DNA of 64,000 bases from Selaginella moellendorffii (lineage: Eukaryota > Streptophyta > Lycopodiopsida > Selaginellales > Selaginellaceae), in contig NW_003314262.1 in the NCBI RefSeq assembly GCF_000143415.4, positions 1,105,960 through 1,169,959 of the forward strand, in the 5' to 3' direction. Made by a program: the position numbers and the translations under genes. How positions within the stretch are numbered: position 1 is the first letter of the stretch; the number at the start of each line of letters is the position of its first letter. Below the pieces are notes generated by a model, which saw only the letters and a list, made by a program, of their open reading frames with translations, did no database searches and had not been told where the DNA came from. Of this stretch, positions 46,445-57,723 are shown piece after piece.

Positions 46445-46741
46445 CTCAGATCTGGTTTGTGTTCTTCTTTCAAACTTCTCCACTGTTGTTCTCACTCCTT
46501 CCCTCGCTCCCTGTGCAGCAGGGGAACGTCTTCTTAAGGTTGCGATTAAGTACCGGTAAATACACTGCCCAGGATGATGAGGAAGGGATTTTAAAGCACA
46601 TTGGATTGGAGGCCAACAGATAATAAGTGGACGGTGGGCATGGCTTCGCGCGGCATGAATCGAGGTAAGCCTCCGGCGTCGCTGCAATGACAAGGCTGCC
46701 GACTATCCTCGGATGACTGCGTCTCGAATACAACTTCAAGG

Positions 46742-49700
46742 ATGACTGCCGCAACCACGGCTCTGCTGTGCCAACAATGTACCACCGGTACACTTCAATC
46801 CTTCCATCATGGACTGAGCTGGGAATGGAGGCCCAGAAAGCGCATGGCTTCCGGCTTATCTCCCTCGCCTTCACCCTCCTGGAGGACTTGGAGAGCTGAA
46901 CTTCCGCGGTCTCACAGGGGTCCTCTCTTCACTTCTAGCACCACCACCACCACCACGTCTACGCGTGCGTCCTCGGCTACGACAGGAACCACCGCCGAAG
47001 AGAAGGAAGAGCCAACCATCGACGAGCTCCTCACCAATCTTGAAAAGAGCGAAGCTGGGGCTTCTGATACTGCTGCTGGAACTCAGAGACGAAGACCACC
47101 GGCAGGTACGCCGTCAAGGATCACACGGACCTTCCCCGTGCAAGACGAGGACTTGGTTGCGGACAAGGTCCTGACTGGACGAATCAAGTCCATCATGACG
47201 TTTGGTGCCTTCGTGGATCTCGGTGCTAGAGTAGACGGCTTGCTCCACATTTCGAAGCTGGGTGAGGGGTTCGTCAAGGCTGTGGAGGACGTTGTACAGG
47301 TCGGGCAGGAGGTGCAAGTTCAGATACTCGAGGCGGACTTGCAGAATAGACGCGTGAAGCTCAAGCTGTACGATCCCACTCCCAAGCCAGAACCAACAAG
47401 AGCACCCTCTTCTGGTGCTCCGGCCACAGGCGGTCGAGAGGCCTTCCGTGGAAAGATTGCCGGAAGGGGTGCTCCAGGGGCAGCAGGCCAAAACCGACGA
47501 GCAGCGACTGACAAGCCGAAGACGTCAAACTACCAAAAGGGACAGGCTGCGACAGGTGTTGTCAAGAACTTGACAAGAAGAGGCTGTTTTGTGGAGCTCC
47601 CTGGAGGCGAAGAAGGCTTCATGCATGCGAATGAGATCAGCGTGGCCGGGGAGAATGTTCCCATTGAGACCCTCGTTAAAGTGGGACAGGAAGTGAAGGT
47701 GAAGGTGCTCCGCATCATCGAGGGAAGAATCAATCTGACCATGAAGGAAGAGCTGGACCTGAAGAAGGTGAATGAGGAGTTTAATGGAAGCATGACCGCC
47801 ACCAACGCATTTGAGCTTGCTTTCCGAAAAAATGCTGCCATCAGGAAGTATTTAGAGGAGTCAGGGAGGCTTCCAGTTGTGGAGGCAGCCGACAAGAAGA
47901 GCAAGAAAACGAAGGCGGAAGAGGCACATGTGAACGCTGAAGCACCAGAAGACCCGGCATCGACGGCTGACGAGGCCGAAATTGTGAAAGAGGAGGCCCC
48001 TGCCTCACAAGAAAAGGAACCTTCCGTGGAACAAGAGGCTACGGAAACAGTAAGTGCAGTCCGAGAGGAGTTGCCCAAGGAAGAGGAGGAGGAGCTATCG
48101 GAACCAAAGGATGTGGTTGCTGCTGATGCTGTACCAGACGTGGAAGATAAGCGTGTGGAAAAAGAGCCACAGGAAGCCGTCGAAAACGTGGAAAAGCCTG
48201 GGGACGAGGAGGTGCCGGTAGCAGAGGTTGAAAATGAACTTGTTGAGAACAAGGAAGAGCCAGCAGAGGTGACAAGTGCAGCTGTCCAAGACAAGGAACC
48301 TCAGCAGAAAGAGGACGTGAAAGAGGAAGAAGATGAAGTTTCGGAGACAAAGACGGAAAAAGCGCTGGAGGATGATAAATCTGCCGACGATGAAAAGGCA
48401 AAAGAGGCGATTGCCGAAGTGAAAGAGAATGTGGAGGAGACAAAGGAAGAAAGTACGACGAAGGAAGAGATGCTGGCCACGGAAGCAGAGTCTGTCGGCA
48501 CAGTGATTTCCGCGGCATTGGTGAAGTCTCTCAGGCAGCAGTCAGGAGCAGGCATGATGGACTGCAAAAAGGCTCTGGTGGAAACAAACGGAGATTTTGA
48601 GTTGGCCATCGAGTATCTGAGGAAAAAGGGGCTGGCTGGTGCGGATAAAAAGGCTAGCAGGATCGCCGCCGAGGGAGCAATCGGGAGCTACATTCATGAC
48701 GGTCGGATTGGTGTCCTGCTAGAAGTCAACTGCGAGACAGATTTTGTGTCTAGGGGCGAGCTCTTCACGCAGCTGGTGGAGGACTTGGGAATGCAGCTGG
48801 CTGCATCTCAACAGGTTGAATACGTGTCTGTGGACGATATTCCGGCCGAGGTGAAGAGCAAGGAGTTCGAGATTGAGATGCAAAGGGAAGACATACAGAG
48901 CAAGCCCGAGGCTGTACGTGCCAAGATTGTGGAGGGACGAGTTGCGAAGAGGCTCGCGGAGCTAGCGCTGCTTGAGAAAACGTTCATCAAGAATGACAGT
49001 CTTCTCGTCAAGGATCTGGTTAGGCAGACAATTGCAGCCGTGGGTGAAAACATCCAAGTGAGGCGGTTTGCAAGATACATTGTTGGAGAAGGCCTTGAGA
49101 AACGCAGCTACGATATTGCAGCTGAAGTCGCTGCTCAAGCCGAAGCACAGGCACAGAAGGTCGTCGAAGCACCGGCCACGGAAAGCACCAGCGATAGCAG
49201 CGGCAGCTCCGAGACGGACAAGGATGCTCAAACCATCGCCATCTCGGCTTCTTTGGTGAAGCAACTACGGGAAGAAACAGGAACTGGCATGATGGACTGC
49301 AAGAAAGCTCTGGTAGCATGCAAAGGCGACTTTGAACAGGCGAAGGACTACCTGAGAAAGAAGGGACTGGCAAGTGCGGAGAAGAAGGCTGGGAGAATAG
49401 CGGCAGAAGGGATGGTGGTGAGCTACATTCATGCGTCACGTATCGGCGTGCTGGTGGAGGTCAACAGTGAGACGGACTTTGTGGCGAGGAACACAGTGTT
49501 TAAGGAGCTGGCCGACGATCTGGCGATGCAACTGGTCGCTTGCCCGCAGGTGGAGTACGTGTCTGTGGACGACATATCAGCTGACATCAAGGACAAGGAA
49601 CGCGAGATTGAGATGCAAAGGGACGACTTGCAGAACAAGCCCGAGCAGATTCGTGCCAAGATTGTCGAGGGGCGCCTGAGCAAGCTGCTGGCGGAGAGAG

Positions 49701-49885
49701 CCCTGCTTGAGCAACCGTATCTCAAGGACGACACCAGGCTCGTCAAAGATGTGCTGCAAGCCAAGACGGTGAGCTTGGGCGAGAACATCCGCGTCCGGAG
49801 GTTTGAACGCTTTACGTTGGGAGAAGGCATCGAGAAGAAGGCTCACAATCTTGCCGAAGAAATCGCTGCGCTGAAGCCAGTGTGA
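46742..49885 (+). CDS. Plastid S1-domain / double EF-Ts polyprotein (PETs-like, 1047 aa)
   Basis: Intronless. An N-terminal Ser/Thr-rich transit region of about 90 residues is followed by S1 domain 1 (about 140-210, [31 protein letters not shown]), S1 domain 2 (about 265-335, [31 protein letters not shown]), a Glu/Lys-rich linker (about 385-580), EF-Ts domain 1 (about 588-800, [30 protein letters not shown]) and EF-Ts domain 2 (about 831-1045, [30 protein letters not shown]). This arrangement is the chloroplast polyprotein of EF-Ts known in green algae and plants, giving EF-Ts and a ribosome-associated S1 product (PSRP-7). It recycles EF-Tu GDP in plastid translation. The last 43 bp overlap the convergent NUP98-like coding sequence. 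Confidence 0.95.
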   Translation: MTAATTALLCQQCTTGTLQSFHHGLSWEWRPRKRMASGLSPSPSPSWRTWRAELPRSHRGPLFTSSTTTTTTSTRASSATTGTTAEEKEEPTIDELLTNLEKSEAGASDTAAGTQRRRPPAGTPSRITRTFPVQDEDLVADKVLTGRIKSIMTFGAFVDLGARVDGLLHISKLGEGFVKAVEDVVQVGQEVQVQILEADLQNRRVKLKLYDPTPKPEPTRAPSSGAPATGGREAFRGKIAGRGAPGAAGQNRRAATDKPKTSNYQKGQAATGVVKNLTRRGCFVELPGGEEGFMHANEISVAGENVPIETLVKVGQEVKVKVLRIIEGRINLTMKEELDLKKVNEEFNGSMTATNAFELAFRKNAAIRKYLEESGRLPVVEAADKKSKKTKAEEAHVNAEAPEDPASTADEAEIVKEEAPASQEKEPSVEQEATETVSAVREELPKEEEEELSEPKDVVAADAVPDVEDKRVEKEPQEAVENVEKPGDEEVPVAEVENELVENKEEPAEVTSAAVQDKEPQQKEDVKEEEDEVSETKTEKALEDDKSADDEKAKEAIAEVKENVEETKEESTTKEEMLATEAESVGTVISAALVKSLRQQSGAGMMDCKKALVETNGDFELAIEYLRKKGLAGADKKASRIAAEGAIGSYIHDGRIGVLLEVNCETDFVSRGELFTQLVEDLGMQLAASQQVEYVSVDDIPAEVKSKEFEIEMQREDIQSKPEAVRAKIVEGRVAKRLAELALLEKTFIKNDSLLVKDLVRQTIAAVGENIQVRRFARYIVGEGLEKRSYDIAAEVAAQAEAQAQKVVEAPATESTSDSSGSSETDKDAQTIAISASLVKQLREETGTGMMDCKKALVACKGDFEQAKDYLRKKGLASAEKKAGRIAAEGMVVSYIHASRIGVLVEVNSETDFVARNTVFKELADDLAMQLVACPQVEYVSVDDISADIKDKEREIEMQRDDLQNKPEQIRAKIVEGRLSKLLAERALLEQPYLKDDTRLVKDVLQAKTVSLGENIRVRRFERFTLGEGIEKKAHNLAEEIAALKPV

Positions 49886-51841
49886 CTTCCAGGTTTCGCT
49901 CCTAATTTTTGTTGTCCTCGATGAATCTGTGTAGCCAACGTTTTGCATTGCAGTCCGAATGTGCTGAAGTGATCAACCAGGAACTTCCATTCCCCCGACG
50001 CTGCGTCGTAAGAAATGAAGTGTGAGCCTTGCCTCTCGGATTCATCCCTGAGCATCATCTCGAACTGCTGCTGCTGCTGCTGCTCTTGCTGTTCTTGGCC
50101 GTCTAGATTGTCGTTCCAGCGGATGTTAAACAGAGTAACTTCAGCTGGTTTATTGAGCCCGTCACCCACGCCAGGCTTTTTGCTCTCGTCCATGTAGACA
50201 ATCACCTGGTTCTTGTCGAACTGGACAGCGTCGCACACGTCCAGCTCTCGCACATCTGTCCGGCCGATGAAGCGGATCTCCCCGTGCTGCTTGCGCCCGA
50301 CTACAAAGTTGTCAACTCGGTGGCAGTATCCTCCCGGCGTGGAAAGGTGACGCTCTCGGATCTCCTCCGGGCTGGGCTGGATGTAGTAGTCTGAGCCCGT
50401 CACCTTGGGTGTTGGCACGAATGGCTCTGCTTCTGGTTCCGCTACTTGGTTGCTCGGACCCGGTTCACTGCTCTCGGGCATACTTAACGGTGGTGACGAT
50501 GGTTCCACCGGAGTTTCGTGCTCGTTTGCTTGCGGCGGGATGAAGAGCGATCTTGGGTTCTTGGTTGCTCGCAGGAAAATTTCTGGAGGCGGCGGCTCGT
50601 CCCAGATTACTGGAGGTGCGGTGCGTGCTTTTGATCTGCTCGTCTGGAAGCGGCTGCGTAGAACTGGTCTCGATGGTAGAACCAGCAGAGGGGAGCCGGA
50701 TCTGGTGCCAACGCTCGTCGGCGGAAAAGTGTTGCTGCTCTTGAAAGATATCTGCTGGGCGTGAGGGAGCTTTCCAAAGGGATGGCTGGATTTGAAGGTG
50801 AAAGAGCTCAGACTTGGCCTGCACATATCCACGCTTTTAAGTTTCGTAAGCAGGTTTCAGAGGTGAGTATATTGCTTGCTTGCGATCAGATCTAAAGCTT
50901 CACTTACAGTTGTTGCTGCTGCTGCTGCTGCTGGGGATGGCTTCGTGAATGGTCGTGTAAACTACGCTCGTCAGTTACCGTCGCCGGAGGAGGAGGAGCA
51001 GCACAAAAGACCAAAGGCTGCGAGCCAGAAGTGAGTATCTGGAAAGATAACTATGTAAAGCTTACCGTGATGAGCGGTAACGATGGTGGTGGTGACCATT
51101 GTGACGCCGGAACGAGGTAGTAAGTACCAGGAGGCAAAGCGCCTGCGATGCCTTTGGTGCTTGGCGATGGTGTGGGAAGCGATAACGGATCGGCAAGCAT
51201 GGGATCACCGCGGCAGTAGCAATCCCATCGGATTTCCTCGTGGCTCTTGTTCCTGTAGAAGCTCATGGCCGAGATGGACAGGATGGTGAATCCTGTCTCA
51301 GGATCAAGCGTTGGGCAGTAGTACAAGGTAGCACCGCTCGCGTTGAGCTCCTGGATCTGCATCTGATCATCTGTGAGCTCCAATGATCAGCAAGTTCTAA
51401 GCTGCTCGCATCCATCCATGAAGTAAGTTTTTGGTTTGGATGGTTGATTATCTTACCTGGGCTGAGTGCTCCCGCGTGATCGATCAATCCAGGCGGGCTG
51501 CACGATGGTGGCCAGTCCTGTTGATTCCCCGAGTTGTAGAGACCGAGTGGCTGTCTCGCCATATGCTGCTGCTCAAGGACAACTCCGGCCGGCTTCATGA
51601 CTTGTCTGTGCGAGGAGAAAAAGTTGCCGCGATTGATACTTGGATGCTGCTGCTGCTGAATCCATGGCGCAGCTCCTACACTCGATCTGGGTGTGGTCGT
51701 CATTGGGACGTCATCAGTGTTGTTCCAAGAAAATGGGGAGTTCATTGCCGCTCCATAGCGCTGCCCGTGCGATCTGTTACCGCCATAGCCGCCATAGCCG
51801 CCATTTCCATTGCCATAGCCATAGCCATAGCTGCCTACCAT
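49843..51841 (-). CDS. Compact NUP98-like nucleoporin with autoproteolytic domain (575 aa)
   Basis: Exons 51841-51457, 51370-51066, a 39-nt exon near 51018-50980, a 23-nt CAG-rich exon near 50928-50906 and 50818-49843 join to 576 codons. The N-terminus is Gly/Tyr/Asn-rich ([19 protein letters not shown]). Residues about 150-185 ([22 protein letters not shown]) resemble the GLEBS/RAE1-binding region of NUP98. The C-terminal nucleoporin2 domain runs from [47 protein letters not shown] to [23 protein letters not shown], where HFS is the self-cleavage site. No long GLFG/FG repeat array is present, so it is about half the size of Arabidopsis NUP98. A poly-Gln stretch interrupts the domain before the cleavage site. 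Confidence 0.8.
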
Positions 51842-52022
51842 CGCCGCTTTGCTTCACATCTAGGTTTTGTGAAGTTTTGAATTTTGAATCGCAACAGGCG
51901 CCAAGAATTTTAATGACGTGGCAACCGGCGGCAGACGTGGCTGAATGACTGAAACAAAAAGCTTCTCCAATTGCTATTGCTTGGAATTAATTTCGTCAAT
52001 AGCTATCTCTGGTATTGGTTAT

Positions 52023-52198
52023 GCTGGGATCCTTCGGTGCATCGCGACGTAAGTTTCTTGCTCGCCGAGACATCCTCCGTGGTTTAAGTCTCTCTGTTGA
52101 TCGATCCAGGATGGCGCCGAGAAGTAGATGAGCACCGAGCGGCGTTATAAGCTGCTGGGGGTCGAGAAGATTATCCAGAAGCGATGGAAGGACGCCAG
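52023..52198 (+). pseudogene. Broken duplicate of the LeuRS 5' end
   Basis: It matches 52720-52905 including the 5' leader intron (GTAAGTTTC...ATCCAG), so it came from DNA rather than cDNA. Compared with the parent, about 10 nt around the start codon are missing and a stop (TGA) follows within seven codons. The copy ends abruptly at GGAAGGACGCCAGAC, where copia-type sequence begins. Confidence 0.85.
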
Positions 52199-52500
52199 AC
52201 TTTGTTTCCCTGGTCCATTGTTGCACTTACTGGAACATTAACTCCAAGCCCTCTACAGTATGTGGCAGCTACTGAGCAGATTGCTGGCATTCTTGCTTCA
52301 AGCATCGTGCAGGCCAAAGTTCCTGCTGTGATCTGCTCACGAATAGAGTGGTGAATCGCGCATGCAGATTGATTGTCAGAATAACTCACTGTAGGTTCTT
52401 CTTGCTGCTGCTGCACACCGGCTAGAAGATCATGAAGCCCCACGGCCTCTTGAGCAGCCAGCGTCAAGGCTGTGTCACAGCAATACCATCGCTGCACACT
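52199..52500 (-). mobile_element. Copia retrotransposon RNase H fragment
   Basis: The minus-strand translation contains WYCCDTALTLAAQEAVGLHDLLAGVQQQQEEPTVSYSDNQSACAI. This matches Ty1/copia RNase H (AAQEA.WL..LL and YSDNQSAI.I) over about 50 residues, then degenerates. It is joined to the broken LeuRS copy, suggesting one repair or insertion event. Confidence 0.75.
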
Positions 52501-52743
52501 GTCTTTGCTTCACATCTAGGTTTGCTTAATCAAGCTCAATGGCTATGGCCGACTCTATCTCCACCGAGAGACTTTGGCTAGTAGGATAGAATGCCATTGG
52601 TTATGGGTATCGAACCCCTGACCATCGTAGGTGCATTGCCAGTGAGAATTAGGGTTTACGAGAACGAGAGCTTCACTGTGCTGCGGCGGCTGCGACGGCA
52701 ACACGGGAGGCTCTCTACGTCGGATCCTTCGCTGCATCGCGAC

Positions 52744-52808
52744 GTAAGTTTTCTTTGCTCGCCAGGAGATCCTCCGTGGTTTGAGTCGCATTTTCTGTGT
52801 CCATCCAG
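52744..52808 (+). other. Intron in the LeuRS 5' leader (65 nt)
   Basis: CGCGAC|GTAAGT to CATCCAG|GATGGCC. The acceptor lies one base before the start codon, which decides the start at 52810. The same intron is present in the broken copy at 52023-52198. Confidence 0.75.
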
Positions 52809-52809
52809 G

Positions 52810-55800
52810 ATGGCCAGCGATGGCGCCGAGAAGAAGATGAGCACCGAGCGGCGTGACAAGCTGCTGGGGATCGAGAAGATTATCCAGAAGCGATGGGAGG
52901 ACGCCAAGATCTTTGAGGTCGATGCGAGCGACGAGCCGCCCAAGCCCGGTGAGAAATATTTCGGGAATTTTCCATACCCGTACATGAATGGGGTCCTTCA
53001 CTTGGGCCACGCGTTCTCGCTCTCCAAGCTAGAGTTCTCCGCGGCGTTCCAGAGGCTTTGTGGCACGAAGGTGCTGCTGCCAATGGGATTTCACTGCACA
53101 GGGATGCCGATCAAGGCTTGTGCCGATAAGCTGGTCCGCGAGAGCGAAGAGTTTGGGTGTCCTCCAGTGTTTCCTACCGAGGTGACGGACGAAGCTCCAG
53201 CTCCAGTTGCGAACAAAGAAGAGGTTCCAGTGGAGGTGAAATTCAAGGCCAAGAAAAGCAAGGCTGTGGCAAAGTCCGGTGCTTCCAAGTATCAGTGGAC
53301 GATCATGAGGTCTTTGGGTCTGGAAGACGATGAGATTGCCAAGTTTCGGGATCCACTCTACTGGCTGGAGTACTTTCCGCCCATCGCCAAGAACGACTTG
53401 AAAGTCTTTGGGCTAAGCTGTGACTGGAGACGCTCTTTCATCACCACAGAGGCGAATCCTTACTACGACTCCTTCGTAAGGTGGCAGTTTGAGCACTTGC
53501 GTGAGAAGAAGAAGGTGGGCAAGGATTTGAGGTATGCCATCTATTCTCCTCTGGACAGGCAGCCTTGTGCCGACCACGATAGAGCTTCCGGCGAGGGTGT
53601 GGCTCCTCAAGAGTACGTACTTATCAAAATGGAGGTCCAGCCTCCTTTCACGGGGAAACTCAAGGCTTTGGAAGGGAAGAAGGTTTTCTTGGCAGCTGCC
53701 ACCTTGAGGCCGGAGACCATGTATGGTCAGACGAATGCATGGGTTCTGGCAGACGGTGACTACGGTGCTTATGAAGTCAGTGCGACGGAAGTTTTCGTGG
53801 TGACGGCTCGGGCTGCCTTAAACATGGCTTATCAGAACTTGTCACGGGTCCCGCAGCAACCAACGTGCCTGGTGGAACTTAAAGGACAGGACTTGATTGG
53901 TTTGGCGGTTGTTTCTCCGCTTGCAAAGAATCCGGTGGTTTACGTGCTGCCGATGCTGAATATCAAGACGGACAAAGGTACTGGCGTCGTGACAAGTGTG
54001 CCAAGCGACTCTCCCGACGACTACATGGCGCTCTCGGATTTGAAGTCGAAGCCTGCGCTGCGGGCGAAGTTTAACGTCCAAGACGAGTGGGTGCTACCTT
54101 TCGAAGTCCTTCCGATCATCAACGTTCCGGAATTCGGGGACAAGTCGGCGGAAGCGGTCTGCATCAGCATGAAGATCAAGAGCCAGAACAACCGGGATGA
54201 TCTGGAAGCTGCGAAGAAGATGACTTACTTGAAGGGGTTCACAGACGGGAAGATGCTGGTCGGTGACTATGCCGGAATGAAAGTCCAGGAGGCGAAGCCG
54301 CTGATCAAGAAGCTGCTGGTGGAATCAGGCCAAGCCGTTATCTATAGCGAGCCCGAAAAGAAAGTGATATCGAGGTCAGGAGACGAATGTGTGGTGGCCT
54401 TGACGGACCAGTGGTACTTACAGTATGGCGAGGAGGAATGGAAGTCACAGGCGGAAAAATGCCTGACGCAGATGGAGCTCTACAGCGACGAAACGAGGCG
54501 CTTGTTCGAGCACGCTCTTGGATGGCTGAACCAATGGGCCTGCTCGCGTTCTTTCGGGCTGGGCACAAAGTTTCCTTGGGACCAGGACTTTTTGATCGAG
54601 TCGCTGTCGGATTCCACCATCTACATGGCGTACTACACGCTGGCACATATCTTACAGGAGGGGGACTTGTATGGCAAAGGTGATCATGCTGTGAAGCCCA
54701 ATCAGATGACGAGGGATGTCTGGGACTTCGTATTTGGCATGGGACCTCTTCCAGAGAGCGAGATTCCGGTTGAAACTCTGAAGAGGATGAAGAAGGAGTT
54801 TGATTACTGGTATCCGTTCGACTTGCGCGTCTCTGGGAAGGATCTCATCCAGAACCACCTGACTTTTAGCATCTACAATCACACCGCCATGTTCCCGGAG
54901 GAGAGGTGGCCTCGTTCGTTCCGGTGCAATGGTTTCCTGCTGCTCAACGGGGAGAAGATGGCCAAATCGACAGGGAACTTCCTCACCATTCGGGACGCTG
55001 TAAGTGACTTCTCGGCAGATGCAACGAGGTTTGGCCTGGCGGACGCTGGAGACTCGGTCGACGATGCAAACTTCGTCAAGCTGACAGCAAACTCGGCCAT
55101 CCTGCGCCTGACCAAGGAGATGGCCTGGATGAGCGACGAGGTCATTGCTGCTGAAAAGGATCTGAGGAAGGGATCCCCCACTACATTCGCAGACCGCGTA
55201 TTCGAGAACGAGATCAACATTGCTATCAACCAGACGGAGAGGAACTACAAGGCTCTGATGTTCCGTGAGGCGCTCAAGTCGGGTTTCTACGATCTCCAGA
55301 TAGCCAGGGACGAGTACCGGCTGGCGTGCTCCTCCTCGGGCATGAACAGGGACTTGATCTTCAGGTTTGCAGACGTCCAGACGCGGCTACTGACTCCAAT
55401 TTGTCCGCACTACGCCGAATACGTCCGATCGGAGATCTTTCACCAGGAAGGATTTGCAGTGACGGCAGGCTGGCCAGCCTCAGGAACTCCCGACTTGACC
55501 CTCCAGAGAGCGAACAAGTTCTTCCAATCCATCCTTGCCGACTTCCGGAAGGCCTTGCAGAAGCACCTGGCCGCCTCGAAGAAGGCCAAGAAGGGACAGG
55601 CAGCAGTGCCTCCGGCGGCTCCACTGGCGGGCTTGATCTACGTAGCCGAGAAGTACGAAGGCTGGAAGGAGGAGTCCCTGAAGATTCTCCAGTCGTGCTA
55701 TGACAGCGGCAGCAAGACTTTCACTTCGGACGTGGAGATCTTGTCCCGGCTGCGCGAGAGCTCGGTGGGACAGTCCGGGGACTTCAAGCAGATCCAGAAG

Positions 55801-56100
55801 AAGTGCATGCCGTTCGTCAAGTTTAAGAAGGACGAGACGCTGTCGGTTGGGCCCCAGGCACTGGAGCTGCGGCTGCCATTCGACGAGCGGTGGGTGTTTG
55901 AGGAGAACTTGGAGCTGATCAAGGCGCAGCTGGGGCTGGAGAGCATGATGGTGGTGCCGGTTTCGTCCTCGTCCTCAGGCAAGATCGCTGCTGCTGCTCA
56001 AGCCGCGTCTCCGGGGAGTCCAGTGATTGTTTTCGTCACAGTTCCAGAAATGGTCGCAGCTCTCGCGTCGAACGGAGTGGCCCAAGTCACCGTCTCTTGA
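52810..56100 (+). CDS. Cytosolic leucyl-tRNA synthetase (1096 aa)
   Basis: Single coding exon, class Ia synthetase. Start MASDGAEKKMSTERRDKLLGIE (52810). Frame upstream to 52591 is leader, not protein. Catalytic HIGH motif as NFPYPYMNGVLHLGHAFSLSK; CP1 editing domain with AATLRPETMYGQTNAWV and GTGVVTSVPSDSPDDYMAL (threonine-rich and aspartate sites); KMSKS-type loop as NGEKMAKSTGNFLT with Ala replacing the first Ser. The length and C-terminal extension (KKCMPFVKFKKDETLSVGPQALELRLPFDE) fit eukaryotic cytosolic LeuRS (Arabidopsis about 1090 residues) rather than the shorter organellar type. It charges tRNA-Leu in the cytosol. Confidence 0.96.
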   Translation: MASDGAEKKMSTERRDKLLGIEKIIQKRWEDAKIFEVDASDEPPKPGEKYFGNFPYPYMNGVLHLGHAFSLSKLEFSAAFQRLCGTKVLLPMGFHCTGMPIKACADKLVRESEEFGCPPVFPTEVTDEAPAPVANKEEVPVEVKFKAKKSKAVAKSGASKYQWTIMRSLGLEDDEIAKFRDPLYWLEYFPPIAKNDLKVFGLSCDWRRSFITTEANPYYDSFVRWQFEHLREKKKVGKDLRYAIYSPLDRQPCADHDRASGEGVAPQEYVLIKMEVQPPFTGKLKALEGKKVFLAAATLRPETMYGQTNAWVLADGDYGAYEVSATEVFVVTARAALNMAYQNLSRVPQQPTCLVELKGQDLIGLAVVSPLAKNPVVYVLPMLNIKTDKGTGVVTSVPSDSPDDYMALSDLKSKPALRAKFNVQDEWVLPFEVLPIINVPEFGDKSAEAVCISMKIKSQNNRDDLEAAKKMTYLKGFTDGKMLVGDYAGMKVQEAKPLIKKLLVESGQAVIYSEPEKKVISRSGDECVVALTDQWYLQYGEEEWKSQAEKCLTQMELYSDETRRLFEHALGWLNQWACSRSFGLGTKFPWDQDFLIESLSDSTIYMAYYTLAHILQEGDLYGKGDHAVKPNQMTRDVWDFVFGMGPLPESEIPVETLKRMKKEFDYWYPFDLRVSGKDLIQNHLTFSIYNHTAMFPEERWPRSFRCNGFLLLNGEKMAKSTGNFLTIRDAVSDFSADATRFGLADAGDSVDDANFVKLTANSAILRLTKEMAWMSDEVIAAEKDLRKGSPTTFADRVFENEINIAINQTERNYKALMFREALKSGFYDLQIARDEYRLACSSSGMNRDLIFRFADVQTRLLTPICPHYAEYVRSEIFHQEGFAVTAGWPASGTPDLTLQRANKFFQSILADFRKALQKHLAASKKAKKGQAAVPPAAPLAGLIYVAEKYEGWKEESLKILQSCYDSGSKTFTSDVEILSRLRESSVGQSGDFKQIQKKCMPFVKFKKDETLSVGPQALELRLPFDERWVFEENLELIKAQLGLESMMVVPVSSSSSGKIAAAAQAASPGSPVIVFVTVPEMVAALASNGVAQVTVS

Positions 56101-56272
56101 ACGTCTCTTTGCCTGATTCCGCGCTCGAATATTCTCACGTATGAGGGAAAGAATCCCAAGGAGGAAAGGCTCGTTCTGGGTTTCTCTTCTTTTGCTAAAG
56201 ATAGTGTCGAAAGGATTTACAGAACTTTGGAGACGATTTTGAGCTTCTGGGAATGTGGGCGTGTCCTTCCCA

Positions 56273-56883
56273 TCACATGTTGAGGCGCTCCAGCCTCTCG
56301 GTCCTGGCATTGAGGTAGCACCACAGGCCACACTGGCTACTCTCGAGCGCAGGGCCCGAGTGGTGCACGAAGTAACCGGCATGGTGATCCAACACCAACA
56401 AGTTCTGCTTCCACAGACCAGAGGAAGTGGTATTAATTTTGGAGGCCATGACTTTGGCAAAACGAAAGAGCACTGAGGGTAGCTTGAGCTCTTGCCTGTG
56501 GCGCAACCACAGTGACGCTCCAAAGGCGTATATGTAGCAGCACTTTTCCTGGAGGGAGATTGTCAGGATCCGGGGGCCTGCGTTGCCCACAGGTGGCAAA
56601 AGGTACGTGACTTGATGATGGAGTTCCATGACTTGCAAATGGCAGCACAACCCGACAGCATGCCCAGCTCCATCTGATGCTGTGAGTGGAGCGTTGTAAG
56701 TGTGGTGCACAGCCTCAGGTTCCAACGGGCCTCGGAGGGGAATTCGAGGCTGGCAAGCATGCGCGCTGTGCTTTGCTGCAGCCACAGGCCAGCAGTACTT
56801 TGCAAGTGCCGGCTGTGAGGAGGCTGATGGTTTTGGCGTGTGGAGACTTGTGTTACAAATTCTGTTGTGCGTAGAAAAGACAC
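56273..56883 (-). pseudogene. Possible F-box protein remnant
   Basis: On the minus strand one frame reads LGMLSGCAAICKSWNSIIKSRTFCHLW, which resembles the C-terminal half of an F-box (VCKSWRSLI...F). The downstream sequence continues in another frame (ILTISLQEKCCYIYAFGASLWLRHRQ...WCYLNARTERLERLNM) up to a stop at 56273. No single frame covers a full protein, so it is probably a decayed F-box gene; a real gene with a missed intron is possible. Confidence 0.35.
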
Positions 56884-57636
56884 TATAAGGGTATATTTCT
56901 GGAGCCTCGTGTACTTCTTGTGTGAGGACTCAATTGTGGTTTATGGCTTGGACCACAGACATTTGAGGTGGGATAGTTGATATGGATAGTTACTGATATT
57001 ATGATGATGAGATTTTTACAGCCCTCCTGATTTTGCATTCTTATCACTCTGGATTCTCCACTAGGCTAGACAATAGAAAGAGAATGGAGGAAATTAGCAA
57101 GGATTGTTATCAGCAGCAAGGAAAAACTTCATTATTAAGGCCTTAACATGCTAGAAGATTTATTAAGACAGTTTAGATTTTAGACTTTATTTTTTCAATG
57201 TGGAAATAGAAATGAAATATAAAAATGTGCATATTCAATTAACCCTTGGTTTGAACTGCTTATTGAATGTTATAATGAATCTCAAAAACTTGTGGTTTAA
57301 CTTGCCATTCCATTGAATAAGAAGCTTTTTAGAAAAACCATATACCATAAGATTAAGAAAATAAGATCATCAACTTTGTACTCTATTGGTGGACAATAAT
57401 GAGAGTTGTAGTATCATTGTTGTCCTAGTTATATGCAGCTTAAGTATTGAATAAATTTCACTTGAACCAATGAAATAATATTTATTAAATATTGATCTCA
57501 AGACCTTACATCAGCAGCTCATTGCAATCACTCTATTAGCAATATTGGATTATGATCATATAAAAGTTCATATGGTGAAACACTAATAACATATACATAT
57601 AAAAGGGATGGCAAAATAACCATCCCAATCCAAATG
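56884..57636. other. Boundary into AT-rich repeat DNA, no gene recognised
   Basis: Composition drops sharply after about 57000. No open frame of interest and no RNA gene are visible up to the gypsy integrase fragment. Confidence 0.5.
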
Positions 57637-57723
57637 TTAAAAGTTCACATATTTCGCAATCATCTCTTTGAATGTTTGAATGAGCCATTCTACCAAACCT
57701 TTCATTTCGGGATGATAAACACT
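57637..57723 (-). mobile_element. Gypsy integrase fragment
   Basis: The minus-strand translation VYHPEMKGLVEWLIQTFKEMIAKYVNF ends in TAA. It corresponds to the YHPQTDGLVER.N.TL...L..YV end of the Ty3/gypsy integrase core. The catalytic part upstream is not recognisable. Confidence 0.6.

Noticed and set aside
52591-52809. N-terminal extension of the LeuRS frame
   Set aside because: It includes a leader intron with good splice sites (52744-52808) and the family start fits ATG 52810.
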